Source: Candidatus Saccharimonadota bacterium
GTDB lineage: Bacteria > Patescibacteriota > Saccharimonadia > Saccharimonadales > Saccharimonadaceae
DNA length: 64,000 nucleotides
NCBI GenBank assembly: GCA_017510925.1
Contig: JAFWLT010000005.1
Span: forward strand, 1 to 64,000
Reading direction: 5' to 3'
Shown: piece by piece, positions 56,337 through 63,539 of the stretch
Layout of the letters: every line of letters starts with the position of its first letter
How positions within the stretch are numbered: the first letter of the stretch is position 1
The notes under the pieces: generated by a model
Databases searched by the model: none
What the model saw: the letters and a program-made list of their open reading frames with translations, nothing else
Told to the model about the DNA's origin: nothing
Made by a program: the position numbers and the translations under genes

Positions 56337-58169
56337 TTACTTAGCGATACAACGAATATTACACCCACAAACGTAGTATGGGGTGCAATAGGTGAGGTAT
56401 AAGCTATCATTTTCATAGCCAAGAACATAACGTCCAGAACCATACGTAGTATGTGCGGTGGACGAGAACCAATAGCCATAATCGGGCCTATTGAAGGTGC
56501 CATTGTTATATGCCCCACCGGGGACAGGGTTGAATAATGTTTTATAGCTAATGACGCTAGATTGTTCACTACTACTCGGCAATCTCCAGCCTGCTGGACA
56601 AACATCGTATACTTGGGCGTTGTTGTTAGATGATCCAGTGATTGTTGTGGCAGTGGCTGCAATATAGTTATACCAAACACCGTTAGTGGCGTTGCCGGAG
56701 TCGTGAATCATAGCATTAGTATATGAATCTGCTGCTCCATCAATATCGCTATAGGTGATAGTAGTATCTGCGCTAATATTAGAAGTAGTAGACTTCATCA
56801 CCATAGAGCCAGAGGGGCTACCAGTATCACCTATGTATCTTAGGTTTTGTGTCATCCAAAGATTACCGTTGATTTTTGCCACAGTATAGCTCTGGTTGTC
56901 ACGAGTGTCTTTAAGCGACTTGGTGGCACCGTTAGCAGTGTTGGCTGCAATTTGTGAGTTGATATCTTGCATATAAGTGATGTCGGAGAGAGTGCGAGTA
57001 TCCTTTAGTACGCAACGTATGAAGCGCCCCATCTCGCGAGTGTTATGACCCGCCCTCAATTCATTAGCATCCCCATCATAATAAGTATACCAACGCTCTG
57101 TGCTATCATATGCAGTGGATGCATACCAGGTCCCATTCTGAGTATAAATAGGGGCACCGCTGTAATAAATTCCGCCGGATACTGGATTAAATAATGACGG
57201 GGTCAACCCAATCGCTGTGACTAATGCTTGGCCTTCTGCGTTTGTTGGCAATCTCCAACCAGCTGGACAGAGGCTTTCTGTAGCCTCTGTAGTAGTGGAG
57301 CCGCTAGCAATATTCATTGCAGATGCGGCAGCATAGTTATACCAAACTGTTGGGTCGCCATTATTATCTGTGCCAATTGCGTACCTAGCCTGAGTGAATG
57401 AATTACCAGAGCTTAAATTCCCATAAGAGATAGTTTTTGCAGTATTCACATTAGTAGTTGATGGGTCCAAACTTGTGCCAGTGAAAAGTAGATTTTTTGT
57501 CATCCAACAATCGCCACTAGAAAATCTTTGAATAGTGTACATCTGATCATCACGTTCGTCTATAACTTCTCTTGGCGTAGCAGTACAAAGAGTTGGGTCT
57601 AGGTTTTGCATAGTTTTGTAGGTTGGGTTCACTACTAAGTTAAAGCTGAATGTGGTAGAATAAGTCCCTTCTTCTTGCATATAGTCAATCTTAGTAGCGA
57701 ATCTAAGGGTGGTAGAGTCTTCGTTAGTGTAGGTAGAGTTTTGTAGTACGGTATCTCCTGATGTGAATGGAAAATAGTTATTGGATAGACCATTCTTATA
57801 GCCCCATTTGTTTACTACAAAGGTAGAGTCTGTATAGCCTCCTGCTAGTGCTGGAAGGGTTTCTAGTACTACGTTAGAGTCTGATGTGTTTACTAGGTCT
57901 GTACTATCATTAGCTGTAGTTACAGTCATAATATAACCAGTTTCATTGTTAGTGCTAATTGATATTGGTAAATCTTTATAGTCAAAGGTAGTAGTGGCTG
58001 GATTGAGATTTAGGTCTAGATCTGCTGTAGGGAGAGTGAGGGTGAGTGATGGATTAATGCCTACACTAGCATTTAGGTCTGCTGCGTGGGTTGGAGTAGC
58101 TGAAAACAAAAATGCGAGAACAAGAAGTAAACATACGCAAGATAATAGATTACGCACGACCTTAAGCAT
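56337..58169 (-). CDS. Secreted protein with two Fibrobacter-paralog domains (A)
   Basis: 610 residues from the ATG at 58169. Signal peptide about 1-31 (THA/AD). N-terminal beta domain (35-190) starting SVGINPSLTLTLPTADL, then two Fibrobacter major paralogous domains (about 200-405 and 420-610), each with the pattern DxRDxxxYxVxxI, CWMTKNL or LWMTQNL, CPAGWRLP and IRCVLK or IRCIAK. No sorting signal or C-terminal TM, so it is either released or bound by other proteins. A paralogue lies at 58890. Leaderless-type start. Confidence 0.85.
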   Translation of the reverse strand: MLKVVRNLLSCVCLLLVLAFLFSATPTHAADLNASVGINPSLTLTLPTADLDLNLNPATTTFDYKDLPISISTNNETGYIMTVTTANDSTDLVNTSDSNVVLETLPALAGGYTDSTFVVNKWGYKNGLSNNYFPFTSGDTVLQNSTYTNEDSTTLRFATKIDYMQEEGTYSTTFSFNLVVNPTYKTMQNLDPTLCTATPREVIDERDDQMYTIQRFSSGDCWMTKNLLFTGTSLDPSTTNVNTAKTISYGNLSSGNSFTQARYAIGTDNNGDPTVWYNYAAASAMNIASGSTTTEATESLCPAGWRLPTNAEGQALVTAIGLTPSLFNPVSGGIYYSGAPIYTQNGTWYASTAYDSTERWYTYYDGDANELRAGHNTREMGRFIRCVLKDTRTLSDITYMQDINSQIAANTANGATKSLKDTRDNQSYTVAKINGNLWMTQNLRYIGDTGSPSGSMVMKSTTSNISADTTITYSDIDGAADSYTNAMIHDSGNATNGVWYNYIAATATTITGSSNNNAQVYDVCPAGWRLPSSSEQSSVISYKTLFNPVPGGAYNNGTFNRPDYGYWFSSTAHTTYGSGRYVLGYENDSLYLTYCTPYYVCGCNIRCIAK

Positions 58170-58186
58170 AACTATATTATATATCA
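58170..58186 (-). promoter_or_regulatory. Leaderless-type promoter of surface protein A
   Basis: Minus-strand TGATATATAAT with the last TATAAT ending 6 nt before the ATG. Confidence 0.68.
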
Positions 58187-58227
58187 CGCCTCTTCTTTCT
58201 ACAAGGCTTTAAATTATTGCGATTTTA

Positions 58228-58236
58228 TGTTATAAT
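58228..58236 (+). promoter_or_regulatory. Promoter of the 58277 orphan
   Basis: TGTTATAAT, about 40 nt before the ATG. Confidence 0.65.
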
Positions 58237-58276
58237 TATGCTAGTTGCGATTTGTTTTTCTCCAAAGGGGGTGCTT

Positions 58277-58870
58277 ATGGGTAAGAAAAAAATTGCCTTA
58301 AGGGAAGAGGTTGCAAGGTACATTTTTCCAGGGACGGAACCTGCGATTGCGATGGGCGAAGATGGATACGTGGTATATGATTTCAAAAGGATTTACCCGG
58401 ATAAATTGGCGATTTTTATTCCCCAGGAAGTAGACCGTAGCAATTATAATGGCGTATTTCCGAAATCCTTTGAGGATTATTTCCTGAGCATGGAAGATGA
58501 GATCGGGCATTTTTTAAGATTCTACGAACTCACTGACGAACTCAAACCTATGGTTGAGCCTATTGGGGCAGAATTTATCCCCGGCAAGGTCCTAGATAAG
58601 GTAAAAGGGAAATACACGATTTTCCGGTTTGACGAGCTGATCGGTCCAGAAGAAAAAACTGATCTTTTGTGCCGAGTGCAGCTGAGTCGCCTAGGGGCAG
58701 AAAGCGAGCTCGAGATCTATAACACAAACCCGTGTTACACTGGTAATGTTACCGGATCTAACGATGTTAGGTATTACTATTGGATTATGCCCATCTCCCA
58801 GCTTTTTAAGAACCTGGACGAATTCTTCGCATCAAAATTCGCTTACGCAAACTCATTCCGTCACAAATAA
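58277..58870 (+). CDS. Orphan soluble protein
   Basis: 197 residues, mixed alpha/beta, no TM or signal peptide; no family recognised. The start is fixed by AAAGGGGGTGCTT before the ATG; longer frames upstream would run through the promoter. It sits alone between two large minus-strand paralogues, with its own promoter and a shared terminator, and its ribosome-binding style matches the other orphan genes. Confidence 0.72.
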   Translation: MGKKKIALREEVARYIFPGTEPAIAMGEDGYVVYDFKRIYPDKLAIFIPQEVDRSNYNGVFPKSFEDYFLSMEDEIGHFLRFYELTDELKPMVEPIGAEFIPGKVLDKVKGKYTIFRFDELIGPEEKTDLLCRVQLSRLGAESELEIYNTNPCYTGNVTGSNDVRYYYWIMPISQLFKNLDEFFASKFAYANSFRHK

Positions 58871-58894
58871 GGCCCTCCGGGGTCTTATTTTATT
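58865..58894. terminator. Terminator between convergent genes
   Basis: Stem AAATAAGGCCC/GGGGTCTTATTT containing the stop codons of both convergent genes. Confidence 0.82.
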
Positions 58895-60896
58895 CGAAGA
58901 TACAACGAACTGGGAAGCCGTATTTTCGAGAGTTACTGTTATCGTTAGCAGCAACGTCAACACGAGACGATATAATAACGAAGTAATATGAGTTTACTGA
59001 AGATGCAGCAGTAGCTGACTGAAAATACCCATATGTATTCACATACACAACCGAACCATTATCTACCATACCACTAATCAAGAAATTCGGGATGGTTCCA
59101 GGGCCTGCGTTATTGTAAAACGTAGAAGTATTTTGTTGATGGCTGGATTCCAGATTAGCACCATAGGCCGTAGCCATCTTATAGTAATCGCCCTTTTTAT
59201 AACCGGTTGTGCTGGTAGCGCTAGCATCACTCTCGACACCTGTAGTAGGCAATCTCCAACCTTTAGGACATATGCTATATGGAGCGTCTGCGCCATTACC
59301 AGTAACATCATTGCCACTTCTATCTTTGCCTCCAGCCGTAGCAGCCAACCAAGAATAATAAGAATTAGTCGTATTATATACATACGCAACGGTAGGGCTC
59401 GAGAAACCACTGGCGCTTGAGTTAGGTAGAGTGTAATATGGCGTATCGGTTGCTTGCGAATAGCCACTTGGCACATTAGAAGTCTCTGAATAAAGCTTGG
59501 TACCACCGGCAAGAGCGAGATTGGTAGTCATCCAAACTTTCCCATCGGCAAGTTTTGCTACAGTATATGAATTGCCATCACGAGCATCCTGTAAGGTCTT
59601 CGTCTCTCCAGTAGCCATCGCAGTAGCATCTGCAGATGTAAAGTTTTGCATAGTATTAGGTAAAATACAACGAATATAAATACCGTTTTGTCGCCCACTA
59701 CGGTTTTCTAGGTACGGCGTATTGCTACCATCATAGTTTAAGGTATAACGTCCGGGACCACTGCCGTGGCTTGAATAAGTAGATGTCCACCAAAGACCAT
59801 ACCCAGGATAGTTGATGGTACCATTATTATAATGGCCACCTGTAACGAGATTAAAGTCTGCTATGCTACTAATAATTCCGGAAGCTTCGGTGTTACTTGG
59901 CAGCCTCCAGCCTTTAGGGCAAACATCATAGACCTGAGGGTTAGTATTGGTAGTGCCAGTGATAGTGTCAGCAGAAGCAGCAGCATAGTTATACCAAACC
60001 GTAGGGCCTCCCTGACCATCTACACCAACGTGAATTCTTGGCGCATCGTACGAATTCCCGGCTGTTAGGTCTCCATACGAAAAATTCGTGGCGACACCCA
60101 CGTTCGATGTCGCTGGGTCTAGCGTCATAGTACCAGATATATTACCAGAACCATCTATTGTGCCGTTGCCAATGTATGTTAAGTTCTGAGTCATCCAGCA
60201 GTTGCCATTAATCCATCTTACTGTATATTCTTTATTGTCTCTTTTATCCATAACGGTGTAATCACTAGAAGAGGCCAAAGTCCTACACATAGCAGGGGTA
60301 AAGTTTTGCATATAATCGAGAACTGGATGCGCCACAATATTAAAGTTAAGTGTAGTAGAGTAAGAACCAGAAGTTTGGAGGTAGTCAATTTTAGCTGCAA
60401 GAGATAGCTCTGCTTCGTCGTGGTTTACGGCTGTATCACTCTCCATGAGGGTGTTGCCGGAAACAAATGGTACAAAGCCACTGGTGATAGTACTTGGGAT
60501 TGAGGTATTGGAGTTTATTTTGTAGCCCCATTTGTCTGCTGTAAAGGAGGATTGAGTATAAGTACCTGGATCTAGAGTTGGCATGATAGCTGAGATGCCA
60601 TCACTTGTAGTATCTCTATTTAGGTTGGTACTATCATTTGGAGTAGAGAGGGTTAGTGTATAGCCAGTCTTATTATTAGTACCTACACTAACTGTAAAGT
60701 CTTTAGAATCAAAAGTCTTGGATGATGGATCTAGGTTGATGATGATTGGATTAGATGGAATAGTGAGAGTGAGGGCTGGAGCTACACTTACATTGTAGTT
60801 TACGTCTGTAGCAGAAGTAGAATTTACCATGAAGATAGAAAATAGTAGTGCAAAAACACATATAGAAAATGCTGATTTATGCACAACCTTAAGCAT
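58890..60896 (-). CDS. Secreted protein with two Fibrobacter-paralog domains (B)
   Basis: 668 residues from the ATG at 60896. Signal peptide about 1-31, N-terminal beta domain (NYNVSVAPALTLTIPSNP...) homologous to protein A, then two paralogous domains (about 215-415 and 430-668) with DKRDNKEYTVRWI/CWMTQNL/CPKGWRLPS/IRCILP and DARDGNSYTVAKL/VWMTTNL/CPKGWRLPT/PVRCIFE. Same domain order as protein A but with diverged inner loops, as expected for surface variation. Leaderless-type start. Confidence 0.86.
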   Translation of the reverse strand: MLKVVHKSAFSICVFALLFSIFMVNSTSATDVNYNVSVAPALTLTIPSNPIIINLDPSSKTFDSKDFTVSVGTNNKTGYTLTLSTPNDSTNLNRDTTSDGISAIMPTLDPGTYTQSSFTADKWGYKINSNTSIPSTITSGFVPFVSGNTLMESDTAVNHDEAELSLAAKIDYLQTSGSYSTTLNFNIVAHPVLDYMQNFTPAMCRTLASSSDYTVMDKRDNKEYTVRWINGNCWMTQNLTYIGNGTIDGSGNISGTMTLDPATSNVGVATNFSYGDLTAGNSYDAPRIHVGVDGQGGPTVWYNYAAASADTITGTTNTNPQVYDVCPKGWRLPSNTEASGIISSIADFNLVTGGHYNNGTINYPGYGLWWTSTYSSHGSGPGRYTLNYDGSNTPYLENRSGRQNGIYIRCILPNTMQNFTSADATAMATGETKTLQDARDGNSYTVAKLADGKVWMTTNLALAGGTKLYSETSNVPSGYSQATDTPYYTLPNSSASGFSSPTVAYVYNTTNSYYSWLAATAGGKDRSGNDVTGNGADAPYSICPKGWRLPTTGVESDASATSTTGYKKGDYYKMATAYGANLESSHQQNTSTFYNNAGPGTIPNFLISGMVDNGSVVYVNTYGYFQSATAASSVNSYYFVIISSRVDVAANDNSNSRKYGFPVRCIFE

Positions 60897-60911
60897 AATT
60901 CCATTATAACA
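60897..60911 (-). promoter_or_regulatory. Leaderless-type promoter of surface protein B
   Basis: Minus-strand TGTTATAAT, then 6 nt (GGAATT), then the ATG. Confidence 0.74.
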
Positions 60912-60949
60912 CATAGTTATTTACTATTGCAATTTTATTTTTTGTGCGC

Positions 60950-60955
60950 TATAAT
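60950..60955 (+). promoter_or_regulatory. secE-nusG promoter -10
   Basis: TATAAT preceded by TTTGTGCGC; transcription should begin near 60962. Confidence 0.72.
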
Positions 60956-60961
60956 ATTGAC

Positions 60962-60986
60962 AAGTCTGGTATCAGACTTTTTTTAA
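60962..60986 (+). terminator. Terminator-like hairpin in the secE-nusG leader
   Basis: Stem AAGTCTG/CAGACTT, loop GTAT, then T-tract. It lies between the promoter and the secE start, so it could attenuate the operon. Confidence 0.65.
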
Positions 60987-61008
60987 ACCATTTATAAAAA
61001 GGAGTTAA

Positions 61009-61347
61009 ATGGCAAAAATTACTAGAATTAAGGCTCAAGATACCCCACGGGATGAAAAACCTGCAGGTAAAATTGCTGAGCCAAAAGCTACTTCCAAAAA
61101 AGTAGTCAAAAAATCAAAAAAGCCTGAAACACCAGCAAAGAAGGTATTTATACTTTTCCGTCCATTTGTGGCACTCGGAAGATATCTTCGTGATTCTTGG
61201 CGCGAAATTCGCCAGGTAAGGTGGCCTAATCGCAAAGCTACCTGGAAGATGGTTATAGCAGTTTTGGTTTATACAGCAATCTTCGTATTAATCATTACTT
61301 TGCTTGATATGTTCTTTACTTGGTTATTTAGTTTAATTATAAAATAA
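61009..61347 (+). CDS. secE: Preprotein translocase subunit SecE
   Basis: 112 residues. The SecE core is at the end: RYLRDSWREIRQVRWPNRKATW, then a single TM helix (about 82-108). The first 45 residues are a basic, Lys/Pro/Ala-rich extension. SecE clamps SecY in the translocon. AAAAAGGAGTTAA precedes the ATG. It is cotranscribed with nusG (9-nt gap), the usual pair. Confidence 0.93.
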   Translation: MAKITRIKAQDTPRDEKPAGKIAEPKATSKKVVKKSKKPETPAKKVFILFRPFVALGRYLRDSWREIRQVRWPNRKATWKMVIAVLVYTAIFVLIITLLDMFFTWLFSLIIK

Positions 61348-61356
61348 GGAGATAAA

Positions 61357-61908
61357 ATGGCAGTAAACAGATATGATGACACCCGTGCTTGGTACGCTAT
61401 TTCTACTTATAGTGGCTACGAGGACAAGGTGGCTGATTCTATCAACCAACGTGTTGATAGCGTAGAAATGAAGGGTAAAATCTTTGAAGCAATCGTACCA
61501 AAAGAGAAGCAAATCGAGATCAAAAACGGTCAGAGAAAAGTTGTTGATCGCAAAATTTTGCAAGGTTATGTACTTGTAAACATGAAACTTTCCGATGGTA
61601 CTTGGTATATTATTCGCAACACCCCAGGTGTAACCGGTTTTATTGGCACTGGCACCCAGCCAACTCCTGTTTCCGAAAAAGAAATTACCAAGATTAAGAA
61701 ACGTATGGGCGTAGAAGATCCTAAATTCTCCGTTAAATACGAAATCGGTGAAGTGGTGTCTATCACCGATGGCCCATTCAAAGGCTTTGATGGTACTGTA
61801 TCTGAGATCGATGCCGTAAAAGGCAAACTTAAAGTTATGGTATCTATGTTTGGTCGCGAAACACCAGTAGAGCTCGATGCGCTCCAGGTAAAGCAATTAA
61901 ATAACTAA
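61357..61908 (+). CDS. nusG: Transcription elongation/antitermination factor NusG
   Basis: 183 residues. The NGN domain (WYAISTYSGYEDKVADSI, LVNMKLSDGTWYIIRNTPGVTGF) is followed by a KOW domain (GEVVSITDGPFKGFDGTVSEID). NusG binds RNA polymerase and couples it to the ribosome or Rho. A terminator follows, and the usual next gene, rplK, is on the other strand. Confidence 0.97.
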   Translation: MAVNRYDDTRAWYAISTYSGYEDKVADSINQRVDSVEMKGKIFEAIVPKEKQIEIKNGQRKVVDRKILQGYVLVNMKLSDGTWYIIRNTPGVTGFIGTGTQPTPVSEKEITKIKKRMGVEDPKFSVKYEIGEVVSITDGPFKGFDGTVSEIDAVKGKLKVMVSMFGRETPVELDALQVKQLNN

Positions 61909-61913
61909 AAATC

Positions 61914-61942
61914 AAAAAACCACCTTACAAGGTGGTTTTTTG
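61914..61942. terminator. Terminator between nusG and rplK
   Basis: Stem CCACCTT/AAGGTGG with A6 before and T6 after, serving both convergent genes. Confidence 0.93.
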
Positions 61943-61954
61943 GTGGTTTTATAA

Positions 61955-62386
61955 TTAACCTTCTACTTCTACGCCCATTGAGCGAGCAGTACCGGCGACA
62001 ATTTTGACGGCGCCGTCTAGATCGTTAGCGTTTAATTGATCCATCTTTTTGTTGGCGATTTCTTCAAGCTGTGCGCGAGTAATTTTACCAACTTTGTCTA
62101 CGTTTGGCTTACCAGAACCCTTCTGAATTTTGATAGCTTCGCGAATGAGATCGTCTACAGGTTGACCAAGGCAAACCCAGTCAAAAGTACGATCATCATA
62201 AACTTTGATATGAACAATTACGTTTTTGCCCATAAAATCTTTGGTAGCTTCGTTGAATGGATTGATAAAATCCATCATATTGAGGCCCCACTGACCAAGG
62301 GTAGAACCTACTGGAGGGCCAGCCGTAGCTTTACCACCAGGGATACGTAATTTAAGATTTCCAATAACTTTTTTGGCTTCAGCCAT
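61955..62386 (-). CDS. rplK: 50S ribosomal protein L11
   Basis: 143 residues, full length: LRIPGGKATAGPPVGSTLGQWGLNMMDF, then KVYDDRTFDWV and IVAGTARSMGVEVEG. L11 forms the GTPase-associated centre with 23S rRNA. It is transcribed opposite to nusG and rplA, whereas in most bacteria all are in one direction. Its promoter is a near-consensus sigma-70 type, and the leader of about 50 nt carries CAAGGA. Confidence 0.96.
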   Translation of the reverse strand: MAEAKKVIGNLKLRIPGGKATAGPPVGSTLGQWGLNMMDFINPFNEATKDFMGKNVIVHIKVYDDRTFDWVCLGQPVDDLIREAIKIQKGSGKPNVDKVGKITRAQLEEIANKKMDQLNANDLDGAVKIVAGTARSMGVEVEG

Positions 62387-62437
62387 AACTATATCCTTGT
62401 TTAGATTATTTTAGAAGCATTTTGCGTAACATATTTA

Positions 62438-62466
62438 TTATAGCGCATAAGATTAAGATTGTCAAC
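62438..62466 (-). promoter_or_regulatory. rplK promoter
   Basis: Minus-strand TTGACA, 17 bp, TATAAT: the best -35/-10 pair in the window. Confidence 0.88.
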
Positions 62467-62489
62467 TATTGCCCCTTATGAAAATTTGT

Positions 62490-62498
62490 GATATAATA
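62490..62498 (+). promoter_or_regulatory. rplA promoter
   Basis: TGATATAAT; about 60 nt of leader follow. Confidence 0.75.
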
Positions 62499-62502
62499 CT
62501 AA

Positions 62503-62518
62503 TATTAAATTTAATATG
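62503..62518 (+). repeat. Palindrome at the start of the rplA leader
   Basis: ATATTAAATTTAATAT, a perfect 16-bp inverted repeat at the expected transcription start; operator or 5' hairpin. Confidence 0.7.
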
Positions 62519-62559
62519 TGGGAGAATTAGATTCGCTTGCACCACAGAAAGGATAAATT

Positions 62560-63492
62560 ATGGCAGAGAAAGATGCCAAAAAACTTGAAGATGCTCCTGT
62601 AGAAGCTACTGAAGCAAAAGAAGAAGTTGTAGAAGAAGCTCCAAAAGAGGAGACTTTTGCAAAATCTGGTAAAAAATCTAAAAAGCACGTAGAGGAAGTA
62701 AAGGCTGAAGAAGAACGCCAAGAGCGCAAAAAAGAGCGCAAGGCCGAAGACGCTGCAGCTGCAGCAAAACCAAAAGGTGCAAAACCTGTAACTCGCCCAC
62801 TTCTAGAACGTAGAGGCAAAAAATATCAAGAAGCTCACAAATTGATCGAAAAAGGCAAAGTTTATAGCCTTAAAGACGGTGTTGCTCTTGCTATCAAAAC
62901 TAGCCCGGTTAAATTTGACGCTTCGCTCGAAGCTCACGTAAGACTCGGTGTAGATCCACGCCAGGCAGATCAAAACATTCGTACCACTTTGGTACTTCCA
63001 AACGGCAACGGTAAAACCGTACGCGTAGCCGTATTTGCTCCACTCGATGTAGCAAAAGCTGCAAAAGCTGCTGGTGCAGATATCGCCGAGGATGAAGAAT
63101 TTCTAAAAAGACTAGAAAAAGGTGAAGTAGAATTTGATGTTCTTATTTCTACCCCTCAATATATGCCAAAGCTTGGTAAATTTGCACGTCTATTAGGTCC
63201 TAAAGGTTTGATGCCAAATCCAAAGGCTGGCACCGTTACTATGGATGTAGAAAAGGCTGTAAAAGAAGCTAAGGCCGGTAAAGTAGAATACCGTGTAGAC
63301 AAGCAAGCTATTGTTCACATTGGTCTTGGTAAATGTTCATTTGGTGAAGCTAAGCTTCTCCAAAATGCCGAAGCATTCTTTGATTCTCTTAAGGCTCAAA
63401 AACCTGCTTCTATCAAAGGTAGCTATGTAAAGTCTGTTTACATTACCACCACGATGGGTCCATCAATCCAGATTGAAAACCTATACAACTAA
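62560..63492 (+). CDS. rplA: 50S ribosomal protein L1 with long charged N-terminus
   Basis: 310 residues. The L1 core begins near residue 85 ([22 protein letters not shown]) and includes [42 protein letters not shown] and the C-terminal [17 protein letters not shown]. The first 80 residues are Glu/Lys/Ala-rich and disordered, not part of normal L1 (about 230). L1 forms the stalk that moves E-site tRNA and often represses its own mRNA. AAAGGATAAATT precedes the ATG. Confidence 0.95.
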   Translation: MAEKDAKKLEDAPVEATEAKEEVVEEAPKEETFAKSGKKSKKHVEEVKAEEERQERKKERKAEDAAAAAKPKGAKPVTRPLLERRGKKYQEAHKLIEKGKVYSLKDGVALAIKTSPVKFDASLEAHVRLGVDPRQADQNIRTTLVLPNGNGKTVRVAVFAPLDVAKAAKAAGADIAEDEEFLKRLEKGEVEFDVLISTPQYMPKLGKFARLLGPKGLMPNPKAGTVTMDVEKAVKEAKAGKVEYRVDKQAIVHIGLGKCSFGEAKLLQNAEAFFDSLKAQKPASIKGSYVKSVYITTTMGPSIQIENLYN

Positions 63493-63523
63493 AAAAAATA
63501 AGCCCCTAGGGGCTTATTTTTTT
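63490..63523 (+). terminator. rplA terminator
   Basis: Stem AAAATAAGCCCC/GGGGCTTATTTT, 2-nt loop, T-tract that runs into the next extended -10. Confidence 0.93.
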
Positions 63524-63524
63524 A

Positions 63525-63533
63525 TGCTATAAT
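63525..63533 (+). promoter_or_regulatory. Extended -10 of the last gene
   Basis: TGCTATAAT ending 6 nt before the ATG at 63540. Confidence 0.78.
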
Positions 63534-63539
63534 AAGCTT

